From contig SFLE01000009.1 of NCBI GenBank assembly GCA_004553495.1, forward strand, positions 1-64,000: 64,000 nucleotides of DNA. The letters run 5' to 3'. Shown in pieces: positions 7,928-15,512 of this stretch. Each line of letters begins with the position of its first letter. The first letter of the stretch is position 1. Below the pieces are notes generated by a model. It ran no database searches. It was not told the origin of the DNA and saw nothing but the letters and a program-made list of their open reading frames with translations. This DNA is from Clostridiales bacterium. Its GTDB lineage: Bacteria > Bacillota > Clostridia > Oscillospirales > Oscillospiraceae. The position numbers and the translations under genes are program-made.

Positions 7928-8746
7928 TCAAGGCAATTCGACGGAGTATTCGCCCATGCTCACGGCGCTGCCGCGCAGGGTGAGCTCTCTCACCATGCCG
8001 CCGGAAAACCTTGCGCCCGCGCTGAGCCTGCCGCGAGGCTGCTCAAGCGTTATATCCGCCCTCTCTCCGTCAAGCTCTGAAAGATACGCGGCTATGGCAG
8101 CCGTGCCGCTTGCGCACGAGCCCTCCCATACGGCTGTGCCGGTGGAGGCAACATATACGAGCGGCTCAAGCCTGTCGGATGCTTTGTCAAAGAACATAAG
8201 CCCCAGAGCCTCGGCTTTGAGCTGGCTGCACCATTGCCCTATGAGCCGCTCGGCGGAAGCCTTTGTGAGCGCATCGGCGGAAACTATCGCGTGGCATATG
8301 CCCGGAAATCTTACCAAAGGCAGAGTATAGCACTCAAAGCCATCAAAAAAGCAAAATTCCGAAATGGATTCCGGCAGCGGCATGGAAACGGAGCCCTCAA
8401 ATGTGCCGTTTTCGTTCATGCTGCCGCTGACCTTCACAGCGTCCGGCGCGCCTGACACCTCGAGCGTCAGCTCGCACGGAATGCCCGCCGGCATACCGGA
8501 GGCGCGCAGCATCACCGCCGCCGCGGAAAGCGAGGCATTACCGCAGAACTCGCCGCCCATCATTTGCAGGCGCACGAGACAGCGGTCGTCCTCCGGCTTT
8601 TCGAGAAATCCCACCTGCTCGGCGCTTTCATCGCGCGCCATTAGCTCGGCTGCAACGCGGCTCTGTTTTATTCTCGGCACAAAGCTGTCAACAATAAGGC
8701 TTATGTTGCCGGAAGGGTCTATTTTTGTGTATCTTATATCCATCAT
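7928..8746 (-). CDS. DapF-superfamily amino acid racemase/epimerase
   Basis: This 272-residue protein has the two-domain pattern of PLP-independent diaminopimelate epimerase-like enzymes. One catalytic cysteine lies in [10 protein letters not shown] near residue 70 and the second in [11 protein letters not shown] near residue 205, equivalent to the DapF GNG and ACGTG sites. The sequence is too divergent for a true DapF. The same fold includes histidine racemases. The ATG overlaps the stop of the ATPase gene by 4 bases and a binding protein follows, so the enzyme probably converts an amino acid that the transporter imports. Its substrate is not determined by sequence. Confidence 0.8.
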   Translation of the reverse strand: MMDIRYTKIDPSGNISLIVDSFVPRIKQSRVAAELMARDESAEQVGFLEKPEDDRCLVRLQMMGGEFCGNASLSAAAVMLRASGMPAGIPCELTLEVSGAPDAVKVSGSMNENGTFEGSVSMPLPESISEFCFFDGFECYTLPLVRFPGICHAIVSADALTKASAERLIGQWCSQLKAEALGLMFFDKASDRLEPLVYVASTGTAVWEGSCASGTAAIAAYLSELDGERADITLEQPRGRLSAGARFSGGMVRELTLRGSAVSMGEYSVELP

Positions 8747-9501
8747 TGACCGTAGTGCTTAAGAAACTGCTTTGTACGCTCCATCTTGGGCGCGCCGAAC
8801 ACCTCTTCGGGGTCGCCCTGCTCGACGATAACGCCGCCGTCCATGAATATAACGCGGTCGGACACGGCGCGAGCAAACGCCATCTCATGCGTTACTATGA
8901 CCATCGTCATGCGCTCCTCGGCAAGCTGCTTTATGACCTTGAGCACCTCGCCCGTGAGCTCGGGGTCGAGCGCGCTCGTAGGCTCGTCGAAAAACAGCAC
9001 ATCCGGCTTCATCGCCAGTGCGCGCGCTATCGCAACGCGCTGCTGCTGACCGCCAGAGAGCTGGCAGGGATAGGAGTCCGCCTTCTGCTCAAGACCCATC
9101 TTGCTCAGTATTGCCTTTGCGTCGTCCATGACCTCGCTTTTGCTGCGCTTTTGGACATTTATCGGCGCATCGGTGACATTTTTTATGACCGAGAAGTGAG
9201 GGAAGAGGTTGAAGCTCTGGAAAACGAGCCCGAAATAGTTCTTGAATTTCTTGAGCTCGCCGGCGGAGACATACTTCATTTTGCCGTCCGCGCCGGTCTT
9301 TGCAGCGGTCTCGCCGAGGTATTTTATCTCACCCGAGTCCGCCGTCTCGAGGAAGGTCGCGCAGCGGAGCAGCGTTGACTTGCCCGAGCCGGAGGGACCT
9401 ATTATGGAGACTACCTCGCCCTCGGAGACATTGAAGCTTATGTCCTTTAAAACCTCGAGCTCGCCGAAGGATTTTTTAATATTGTTCATTTCAAGTATCA
9501 T
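8743..9501 (-). CDS. Polar amino acid ABC transporter ATP-binding protein (GlnQ/HisP type)
   Basis: The 252-residue ATPase has Walker [11 protein letters not shown]-loop [13 protein letters not shown], signature LSGGQQQR, Walker [15 protein letters not shown] and H-loop VTHEMAFA. The whole domain order and length match GlnQ-type ATPases of polar amino acid importers. It lies 12 bases after the permease gene and overlaps the racemase start, so it is transcribed in the middle of the operon. It drives uptake at the cytoplasmic face of the membrane. Confidence 0.93.
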   Translation of the reverse strand: MILEMNNIKKSFGELEVLKDISFNVSEGEVVSIIGPSGSGKSTLLRCATFLETADSGEIKYLGETAAKTGADGKMKYVSAGELKKFKNYFGLVFQSFNLFPHFSVIKNVTDAPINVQKRSKSEVMDDAKAILSKMGLEQKADSYPCQLSGGQQQRVAIARALAMKPDVLFFDEPTSALDPELTGEVLKVIKQLAEERMTMVIVTHEMAFARAVSDRVIFMDGGVIVEQGDPEEVFGAPKMERTKQFLKHYGQ

Positions 9502-9513
9502 GACCGCACCGCC

Positions 9514-10167
9514 TTATGCTTTGTAGTAGGACAGCTTTTTCTCGAACCGGAGCATCACCCAGTCGACCACATAGTTGAAGATGTAGTATATAACGCCCGC
9601 AACGACGAACGAGGTGAGGGTGCCGTTGAGAGTTGCTATCTGCTTTGCGCGGGTGAACATCTCGACGACGCCGATCGCGTAGCACAGCGAGGTGTCCTTA
9701 ACAAGTGTTATTACCTCGTTTGTAATGCTCGGCAGAACTATCTTGATTACCTGCGGGAGGATTATCTTGAAAAATGTCTGCACCTTACCGTAGCCGAGAA
9801 CATCGGCGGCCTCATACTGACCGCGCGGGATGGACTCGATACCGGAGCGGTAGATCTCCGCAAAATACGCCGCGTAGTTTATAACAAACGCGATAACGGC
9901 GGCAATATAGCGCCAGTTGCCGGTGACGATATCCGGCAGCAGCTTCGGTAGCCCGAAAAACACGATCCAGAGCTGGAGCATGAGCGGGGTGCCGCGCATT
10001 ATTGATATGTATATCCGCGTTATGCCCGATACCAGCCCGTTCTTGGACATGCGCCCGAGGGCGATGAGCAGACCGAGCGGCAGCGAGCCGACAAGAGTCA
10101 GAAGGAAAAGAGAAAATGTTGTGCCGAAGCACCTTGTAAGCTCGGAGAGTATTGTCTGTAGTGTCAT
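9514..10167 (-). CDS. Polar amino acid ABC transporter permease
   Basis: The 217-residue protein has about five hydrophobic helices and the family signature between them: ALGRMSKNG, then YISIMRGTPLMLQLW, and the coupling segment YEAADVLGYGKVQTFFKIILPQ (EAA motif). These are typical of HisM/GlnP-type permeases, which act as homodimers with the ATPase encoded next door. It is separated from the first binding protein gene by a GC-rich hairpin that may lower its expression relative to the receptor. Confidence 0.92.
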   Translation of the reverse strand: MTLQTILSELTRCFGTTFSLFLLTLVGSLPLGLLIALGRMSKNGLVSGITRIYISIMRGTPLMLQLWIVFFGLPKLLPDIVTGNWRYIAAVIAFVINYAAYFAEIYRSGIESIPRGQYEAADVLGYGKVQTFFKIILPQVIKIVLPSITNEVITLVKDTSLCYAIGVVEMFTRAKQIATLNGTLTSFVVAGVIYYIFNYVVDWVMLRFEKKLSYYKA

Positions 10168-10195
10168 ATCATATCCTCATCATAACATCCGAAAT

Positions 10196-10216
10196 CCCAC
10201 CGCATAGTGCGGTGGG
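10196..10216 (-). promoter_or_regulatory. Intercistronic hairpin between binding protein and permease genes
   Basis: A perfect nine-base GC-rich stem with a three-base loop (CCCACCGCA-tag-TGCGGTGGG) lies in the 78-base gap and has no T run. Such hairpins usually stabilise the upstream message, giving more binding protein than permease; that role is inferred. Confidence 0.6.
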
Positions 10217-10245
10217 GTTCGGGTATATCCTTATTGCTTATAAGC

Positions 10246-11094
10246 TCACTTGCTGATCATGCACAGGGAGTCTACAACAAGACCCTGCTGGACATAATCG
10301 GAGCTCTGAGCTATCTTGAGCATGGTGCCGTCGTCAGCCATATTCTTGAGCTCTGCGCTGACAGCATCGCGGAGAGCCTCGTTGCCAAGCAGGAAGCCGA
10401 TAGCGTACTGCTCGGGAGAAAGCTTCTCGTTGAGGATGACATAGGCGTCCTCGTTGCCGGTCTTGTTCATCTGGCTGATAGCAACGCCGATGTCGACTGC
10501 GACCGCGTCAACGCTGCCCTGGTCGAGCTCCATGAAGCCCATCTGGTAATCGCCGAGCTCAACGACCTCGCCGATGGTATCCTTGAGCTTGCTCCTGTTA
10601 AGAGCGGTGACTGCACTGGAGTCTGCCTGAGCCATGACCTTCTTGCCGGCAAGATCTGCAAAGCTGGTGATGCCGGAGTCTGCCTTAACGACCATTACGA
10701 TCTCGTTTTCGTAGTAAGGATCGGACCAGGTGAACTGATCTTCACGACCGGTGTAGGTAAAGCCGTTCCACAGGCAGTTAACATTGCCTGCCTTGAGCTC
10801 TTCGGTCTTTGCGTCCCAGTTGATGGGGACAGCCTCAAAGCCCCAGCCGAGACGGTTGCAGACTTCCTTTGCAAGAGCAAGGTCGAAGCCGTCGTAGCTG
10901 CCGTCAGCGGCGAGATAGCCGAACGGGGGGAACTCGGGGTCGAAGCCGACCTTCAGGGTGAAGCCCTCTTTGAGATCGTCGGCGGTGACAACGCCGGCTT
11001 CCTTCTTGGTGTCGTTTCCGTCACCGTTGTTGCCGCAGGCGCACAGCGCGAAAACCATCACGAGCGCCAGAATCATAGCGATAAATTTTTTCAT
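10246..11094 (-). CDS. Amino acid ABC transporter substrate-binding lipoprotein
   Basis: The 282-residue receptor has a lipoprotein signal (ALCACGN, Cys20) and a normal family 3 layout: the N-terminal lobe starts KVGFDPEFPPFGYLAADG, is followed by YDGFDLALAKEVCNRLGW, the second lobe contains GKKVMAQADSSAVTAL, and the end returns to the first lobe with YAIGFLLGNEALRDAVSAEL. It is the first gene of the operon, with GGAGG before the ATG and a promoter upstream. The arginine-binding FTWSDPYYENEIV segment suggests an amino acid ligand but does not identify it. Confidence 0.92.
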   Translation of the reverse strand: MKKFIAMILALVMVFALCACGNNGDGNDTKKEAGVVTADDLKEGFTLKVGFDPEFPPFGYLAADGSYDGFDLALAKEVCNRLGWGFEAVPINWDAKTEELKAGNVNCLWNGFTYTGREDQFTWSDPYYENEIVMVVKADSGITSFADLAGKKVMAQADSSAVTALNRSKLKDTIGEVVELGDYQMGFMELDQGSVDAVAVDIGVAISQMNKTGNEDAYVILNEKLSPEQYAIGFLLGNEALRDAVSAELKNMADDGTMLKIAQSSDYVQQGLVVDSLCMISK

Positions 11095-11148
11095 TGTTCT
11101 TTTCCTCCAAAACGCGTGGTGTAGTTTTTAGTTTGTTATCACGCTGCT

Positions 11149-11176
11149 ATAATAACACATTAGCGAAATAAAGCAA
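11149..11176 (-). promoter_or_regulatory. Putative sigma-A promoter of the amino acid transporter operon
   Basis: On the minus strand TTGCTT (11171-11176) and TATTAT (11149-11154) are 16 bases apart, about 55 bases before the start codon. Confidence 0.5.
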
Positions 11177-11189
11177 GACTTTTTTGCAA

Positions 11190-11220
11190 AAATAGCTGTG
11201 CATTTTCTGCACAGCTATTT
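11190..11220 (-). terminator. Rho-independent terminator after the antiporter gene
   Basis: A twelve-base perfect stem (11190-11201 with 11209-11220) is followed on the minus strand by TTGC and further T-rich sequence, 30 bases after the antiporter stop. Confidence 0.75.
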
Positions 11221-11250
11221 CACCTGCTTTATTGGGTATTAATCTACGCG

Positions 11251-12450
11251 TCACGCTTCCGCTGCGGCGGGTTCGGTGTTGTCCGGCGTAGGACGCTTCA
11301 TGCCGACCTTCAGCAGCAGCGGCGTTACGAGCGTTGTTACTATGACCATGAGGACGACCGCGGGGAACATATTGCCGGCGATGAGTCCCGCCATGCTGCC
11401 CTTCTGAGCAACGATGAGCGCGACCTCGCCTCGGGATACCATGCCCAGGCCGATGCCGATCGAATCGTAGGTCTTAAAGCCCGTCAGCCGTGCGCCGAGG
11501 CCGCAGCCGATGATCTTGGTCAGGATGGCAACGACGGTAAGAACAACGGCAAAGAGAATGAGATTTCCGTTAAGTCCGGCAAGCTCGGTCTTTATGCCGA
11601 TGGATGCAAAGAAGATTGGGGAGAAGAGCATATAGCTCATGGTGTTTATTCTCTTTACTATATAGGTACGGGTCTCATTGTGATCGCTGAGCATGAGTCC
11701 GGCAAAGTAAGCGCCGGTTATGTCGGCAATGCCGAAGAAATGCTCGGAAACAAAGCTGAGCAGGAAGCAGAACGCCAGTGCGTAAATGGCGATGCGCCTG
11801 TGGATGCGGTCAAACCTCGATCTCAGCCCGCTGAACACCTTGCGCACGACGATCGCTACTATGGCAAGGCAGATGAAGTATGCGATTATGCGGATAAACA
11901 CCATAGAGGGCTTTACGGTGCTGTCGGTAAAGCCGGTGAGCACGGTGAGAACGATTATGCCGAGCACATCGTCGATGACCGCCGCAGCCATTATCGCGGT
12001 GCCGACGCGGCTTTTGAGCTTGCCCATCTCGCGCAGGGTCTCGACCGTTATCGAAACCGAGGTCGCTGTCAGCACGACGCCGATAAACGCCGCCTTTATC
12101 ATTTTAAGGCTGTCCGGCTCGCCGTTAAACAGCAGATAGCAGCCCGCGCCGCCGAGAAACGGCACGATAACGCCGATAGTGGCGATAACGAGGGCGGACA
12201 GACCCGTGTGCTTGAGCTCGTTCATGTCCGTGTCGAGACCCGCCATGAACATGAGGATTATAACGCCGATCTCGGCGGTCTTTGTAAGAAAGTCCGATTC
12301 GCCTATAAGTCCGAAGCAGCTCGGCCCGAGCAGGAGACCGGCTATCAGCGCGCCGACGACCTGCGGCATATTGACCTTTTCGCTCGCAAGACCGAGCACT
12401 TTCGTTGAAAGCATGATGATCGCAATGACCAGAATGAAGCTGCAATCCAT
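11251..12450 (-). CDS. Monovalent cation:proton antiporter, CPA2 family (NapA/KefB type)
   Basis: The 399-residue integral membrane protein has about twelve hydrophobic segments. The characteristic double aspartate is present in AAAVIDDVLGI near residue 160, preceded by VVLTATSVSITVETL, and the first helices contain QVVGALIAGLLLGP, all typical of CPA2 exchangers. It lacks the cytosolic TrkA-N domain of KefB/KefC, so a short Na+/H+ or K+/H+ exchanger is likelier. It is transcribed alone, divergently from iscR, with a good promoter and its own terminator. Confidence 0.9.
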   Translation of the reverse strand: MDCSFILVIAIIMLSTKVLGLASEKVNMPQVVGALIAGLLLGPSCFGLIGESDFLTKTAEIGVIILMFMAGLDTDMNELKHTGLSALVIATIGVIVPFLGGAGCYLLFNGEPDSLKMIKAAFIGVVLTATSVSITVETLREMGKLKSRVGTAIMAAAVIDDVLGIIVLTVLTGFTDSTVKPSMVFIRIIAYFICLAIVAIVVRKVFSGLRSRFDRIHRRIAIYALAFCFLLSFVSEHFFGIADITGAYFAGLMLSDHNETRTYIVKRINTMSYMLFSPIFFASIGIKTELAGLNGNLILFAVVLTVVAILTKIIGCGLGARLTGFKTYDSIGIGLGMVSRGEVALIVAQKGSMAGLIAGNMFPAVVLMVIVTTLVTPLLLKVGMKRPTPDNTEPAAAEA

Positions 12451-12499
12451 TGTTAAAACTCCTACAAACTCTAAGGATTTTTCTCAAAACGCAAAGCGG

Positions 12500-12528
12500 A
12501 TTGTACGCGCTTTTGAATGGAAATGCAA
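12500..12528 (-). promoter_or_regulatory. Putative sigma-A promoter of the antiporter gene
   Basis: TTGCAT (12523-12528) and TACAAT (12500-12505) on the minus strand, separated by 17 bases, lie about 50 bases before the ATG. Confidence 0.6.
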
Positions 12529-12641
12529 GTTAATTTTTCGCCTTGGCGATAAGCATTTTTTATACGCCGTTGAAAAATGAGCAAAGCCGTTCGCTGTGCA
12601 AAAATTGCACCGCAAAATCCGCACAACTGATGCACAGGCAC

Positions 12642-12697
12642 TTTAATTCCTATAAATAAAGTGGTATATTAATATCACACAACAGACATAGGAATTA
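12642..12697 (+). promoter_or_regulatory. iscR promoter with inverted-repeat operator
   Basis: TTTAAT (12642-12647) and TATATT (12665-12670) are 17 bases apart. Two perfectly inverted 10-base boxes, TAATTCCTAT (12644-12653) and ATAGGAATTA (12688-12697), flank the start of transcription: one covers the -35 region, the other lies about 11-20 bases downstream of the expected start. This layout suits autoregulation by the Rrf2 protein encoded just after it. Confidence 0.6.
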
Positions 12698-12709
12698 GGA
12701 GGTGATATG

Positions 12710-13138
12710 ATGAATGTAACGAGCAAGGGAAGATATGCTCTGCGCATTATGATAGACCTTGCACAGCACTCCGACGAAGGCTTCATATCGCTCAAAACGG
12801 TGTCTGACCGGACGCAGCTTTCAATGAAGTATCTCGAGATGATAGTCGGCAACCTCAAAAAGGCGGAGCTCGTTTCGAGCACCCGCGGCAAAGAGGGCGG
12901 CTATAAGCTCGTAAAGCTCCCCGAGGAATACACCGTGGGTGAGATACTGCGGTGCATGGAGGATAACCTCGCACCGGTCGCCTGCATAAAAGAGGGCGAG
13001 ATACAGTGCGACCGCTCCGGTGGCTGCCTGACGGTGCCAATGTGGAAAGAGCTTGACGATATAACGAACGCCTATCTCGACACCGTAACGCTCAAGGACC
13101 TGCTCACGGGCGAAAAATGGAGAAAGCCTCTTGACTAA
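12710..13138 (+). CDS. iscR: Rrf2-family Fe-S cluster-sensing regulator IscR
   Basis: The 142-residue protein starts with the Rrf2 winged-helix signature (TSKGRYALRIMIDLAQ) and has recognition-helix sequence LSMKYLEMIVGNLKKAELV, then GGYKL. Three cysteines (C-x7-C-x5-C in ACIKEGEIQCDRSGGC) occupy the position of the IscR cluster ligands. Of two adjacent ATG codons the second (12710) has the better distance from the strong AGGAGGTGAT site; the first is at 12707. It heads an operon with iscS and iscU and probably senses cluster supply. The flanking inverted boxes suggest that it represses itself. Confidence 0.9.
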   Translation: MNVTSKGRYALRIMIDLAQHSDEGFISLKTVSDRTQLSMKYLEMIVGNLKKAELVSSTRGKEGGYKLVKLPEEYTVGEILRCMEDNLAPVACIKEGEIQCDRSGGCLTVPMWKELDDITNAYLDTVTLKDLLTGEKWRKPLD

Positions 13139-13204
13139 TCCGTCATGAGGTGCTACAATTCCCACAGATTTTATAGGATATACGAACGCGAAAGGAAGAT
13201 AAAT

Positions 13205-14392
13205 ATGTTTGTTTACGCAGATAATGCAGCAACTACCTGTGTCAGCAAGACCGCGCTTGACGCAATGATGCCCTACCTCACCACCCAGTACGGCAACCCC
13301 TCGAGCCTGTACGCCTTTGCGCAGGATGCAAAGGAAGGGCTTGACGCCGCGAGAAAAACCGTTGCCGACATAATCGGCGCTCAGCCCAAGGAGATATACT
13401 TCACCTCCGGTGGCTCCGAGGCAGATAACCAGGCGATAGTCTCCATGGCTAAGGTCGGTGCACTCAAGGGCAAGAAACACCTTATATCCACAAAGTTTGA
13501 GCATCATGCAGTCCTGCACACGCTCAAGAAGCTCGAGAAAGAGGGCTTTGAGGTCACTCTGCTCGATGTCCACGAGGACGGTGTTGTCCGCCTTGAGGAT
13601 CTTGAGGCTGCCGTCCGCGAGGATACCGCACTCGTGACCATCATGTTTGCAAACAACGAGATCGGCACCGTTCAGCCCATCAAGGAGATCGGCGAGTTCT
13701 GCCGTGCAAGAAAGATCCCGTTCCACACCGATGCCGTTCAGGCAGCCGGTCATATGCCCATTAATGTTCAGGAGATGAACATTGACCTTCTGAGTATGTC
13801 CGGTCATAAGTTCCATGCTCCCAAGGGCGTCGGCGTTCTTTACGCCAAGACCGGTATGCCGCTGTTCAATATCATCGAGGGCGGCGCTCAGGAGCGCGGC
13901 AAGCGCGCCGGCACCGAGAATATGCCCGGTATAGTGGCTCTGGCTGCGGCTCTCAAGGAGAGCGTAGACCACATGGAGGAGAACACCGCGAAGATAATCC
14001 CCATGAGAGACAAGCTCTTTGCCGAGCTCAGCAAGATCCCCCATTCCAAGATAAACGGCTCACTCGAGCACCATGTTCCCGGCACGGTCAATATGTGCTT
14101 TGAGGGCATCGAGGGCGAGAGCCTGCTGCTTCTGCTCGACGCGAAGGGCGTGTGCGCGTCCTCCGGCTCCGCATGCACCTCCGGCTCGCTCGACCCCAGC
14201 CACGTGCTGCTGTCGCTCGGCCTGCCCCACGAGGTCGCTCACGGTTCGCTGCGTCTGTCGATAGGCGAGTATAACACCATGGAGGAGATCGACCACATCA
14301 TAAAGGTCGTCCCCGAGGTCGTTTCTTACCTGCGCAGCATCTCCCCGGTGTGGGAGGAGCTTGAAAACGGCACAAAGCCCCATCTCATCTGA
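13205..14392 (+). CDS. iscS: Cysteine desulfurase (NifS/IscS type)
   Basis: The 395-residue PLP enzyme removes sulfur from cysteine for Fe-S clusters and thio-modified tRNA. It begins with YADNAATTCVS, carries FTSGGSEADNQAI, the PLP-lysine motif LLSMSGHKFHAPKGVGVLY, and the mobile-loop cysteine in SSGSACTSGSLDPSHVL near residue 325. The start at 13205 is preferred over an upstream in-frame ATG at 13145 because GGAAG precedes it and the family begins at this point. It lies 66 bases after iscR and 46 before iscU. The thiouridylase encoded at 26472 would need this enzyme's persulfide. Confidence 0.95.
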   Translation: MFVYADNAATTCVSKTALDAMMPYLTTQYGNPSSLYAFAQDAKEGLDAARKTVADIIGAQPKEIYFTSGGSEADNQAIVSMAKVGALKGKKHLISTKFEHHAVLHTLKKLEKEGFEVTLLDVHEDGVVRLEDLEAAVREDTALVTIMFANNEIGTVQPIKEIGEFCRARKIPFHTDAVQAAGHMPINVQEMNIDLLSMSGHKFHAPKGVGVLYAKTGMPLFNIIEGGAQERGKRAGTENMPGIVALAAALKESVDHMEENTAKIIPMRDKLFAELSKIPHSKINGSLEHHVPGTVNMCFEGIEGESLLLLLDAKGVCASSGSACTSGSLDPSHVLLSLGLPHEVAHGSLRLSIGEYNTMEEIDHIIKVVPEVVSYLRSISPVWEELENGTKPHLI

Positions 14393-14438
14393 TAAATAAC
14401 ACTCACGATCTGATTGATAATACAGGAGGAACTTAATT

Positions 14439-14873
14439 ATGGCACTTTATAGTGATAAGGTAATGGACCATTTCCAGAATCCCCGCAACGTCGGCAAGAT
14501 GGACGATGCAGACGGCGTAGGTGAAGTCGGCAACGCAAAATGCGGCGACATCATGAAGATGTACATCAAGGTCAAGGACGGCATCATCACAGACTGCAAG
14601 TTCAACACCTTCGGCTGCGGCAGCGCAATCGCCACCAGCTCCATGGCCACCGAGCTCATCAAGGGCAAGAAGGTCGAGGATGCCCTTGAGCTGTCGAACA
14701 AGGCCGTTGTCGAGGCTCTCGACGGTCTGCCCGCGCACAAGATCCACTGCTCGGTTCTCGCCGAGGAGGCCGTTGCCGCGGCAGTCAAGGACTACTACGA
14801 CCGTAACGGCATCGCATATGATCCCGAGCTGTTCAGCAAAAAGCTGCACGACTGCGAGCACTGCGCGGAGTAA
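14439..14873 (+). CDS. iscU: Fe-S cluster scaffold IscU/NifU N-terminal type
   Basis: The 144-residue scaffold has the three conserved cluster cysteines: AKCGDI near residue 35, FGCGSA near residue 63, and HKIHCSVLAE near residue 105. The start is typical (YSDKVMDHFQNPRNVGKM). It receives sulfur from the desulfurase encoded upstream and assembles a transient cluster in the cytoplasm. The C-terminus ends with CEHCAE. It is the last gene of the isc operon, followed by a terminator. Confidence 0.95.
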   Translation: MALYSDKVMDHFQNPRNVGKMDDADGVGEVGNAKCGDIMKMYIKVKDGIITDCKFNTFGCGSAIATSSMATELIKGKKVEDALELSNKAVVEALDGLPAHKIHCSVLAEEAVAAAVKDYYDRNGIAYDPELFSKKLHDCEHCAE

Positions 14874-14934
14874 TTGAAGCGCAGGAGGAGGGGTCAAAGC
14901 CCCGCAGCTCCTACGCATAACGGAAATAAAAATC

Positions 14935-14972
14935 ACAAGGCATGGCGCTAAAGGGCACCATGCCTTGTTTTT
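14935..14972 (+). terminator. Rho-independent terminator of the isc operon
   Basis: An eleven-base stem (14935-14945 with 14958-14968) ends in a T run, about 60 bases after iscU. Confidence 0.85.
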
Positions 14973-14989
14973 GCACATTACATACGAAC

Positions 14990-15035
14990 TGCACCCCGCT
15001 CAGCAGACAACACAATGTCTGATAAACGGGGTGCA
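14990..15035. promoter_or_regulatory. GC-rich inverted repeat next to the FHA gene
   Basis: TGCACCCCG (14990-14998) pairs with CGGGGTGCA (15027-15035) and encloses a smaller AGACA/TGTCT stem. It lies just after the stop of the minus-strand FHA gene but lacks a T run in either direction, so its role is uncertain. Confidence 0.4.
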
Positions 15036-15045
15036 ATTTGTGATT

Positions 15046-15387
15046 TTAAAAAAGCATATCCTTTGAAAAGATTATATCCACTCCGCCCATGGTCACGACA
15101 TCTCCGGAGAATATGCGCTCCTTATGGGTTATCCTTTTTCCGTTGAGATATGTGCCGTTTGTCGAGCCGAGATCCTGAATATAATAGTGATTATCGCACA
15201 GCTCTATCTGAAAATGGCGGCGCGATGCCTTGGGCGCTGCGTAAACGAAGTCGCAGTCCTCGCTCCTGCCGAACACCCAGGCGGTTTTGCCGCTGGCGGG
15301 CGCTTTTGCCGTGCCGTTAACGGTCGTGTCGCCGTAGTTATTCAAAAAATCGAAAAGTCCCTTGAATTTGTCTGCTGCCAAGCTCAT
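15046..15387 (-). CDS. FHA-domain protein
   Basis: The 113-residue protein consists almost entirely of one forkhead-associated domain, which binds phosphothreonine peptides. All key turns are visible: FGRSEDCDFV, SRRHFQIEL, IQDLGSTNGTYLNGKRI. A short N-terminal extension of about 30 residues has no motif. No Ser/Thr kinase is encoded in the window, so its partner is unknown. It is transcribed alone, divergently from the MMPL exporter gene. Confidence 0.92.
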   Translation of the reverse strand: MSLAADKFKGLFDFLNNYGDTTVNGTAKAPASGKTAWVFGRSEDCDFVYAAPKASRRHFQIELCDNHYYIQDLGSTNGTYLNGKRITHKERIFSGDVVTMGGVDIIFSKDMLF

Positions 15388-15512
15388 CCCCTCCGCTTAC
15401 AGTATACCATAAGCGGGAGATTAAGCAAGAGTAAAAGGTGTACCAAAGCTGTTGAAAAAATGCATGATTTAGGTTATTATTAAGCCCAAACCAAACGAAA
15501 GAGGCACGGCAT

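Noticed and set aside
7928..8746. Canonical diaminopimelate epimerase for lysine/peptidoglycan
   Set aside because: Only the two Cys motifs are DapF-like, the context is an amino acid transporter operon, and the sequence is otherwise too divergent.
14990..15035. Terminator for the FHA gene
   Set aside because: The hairpin is strong but lacks a T run on either strand, so it is listed only as an inverted repeat.
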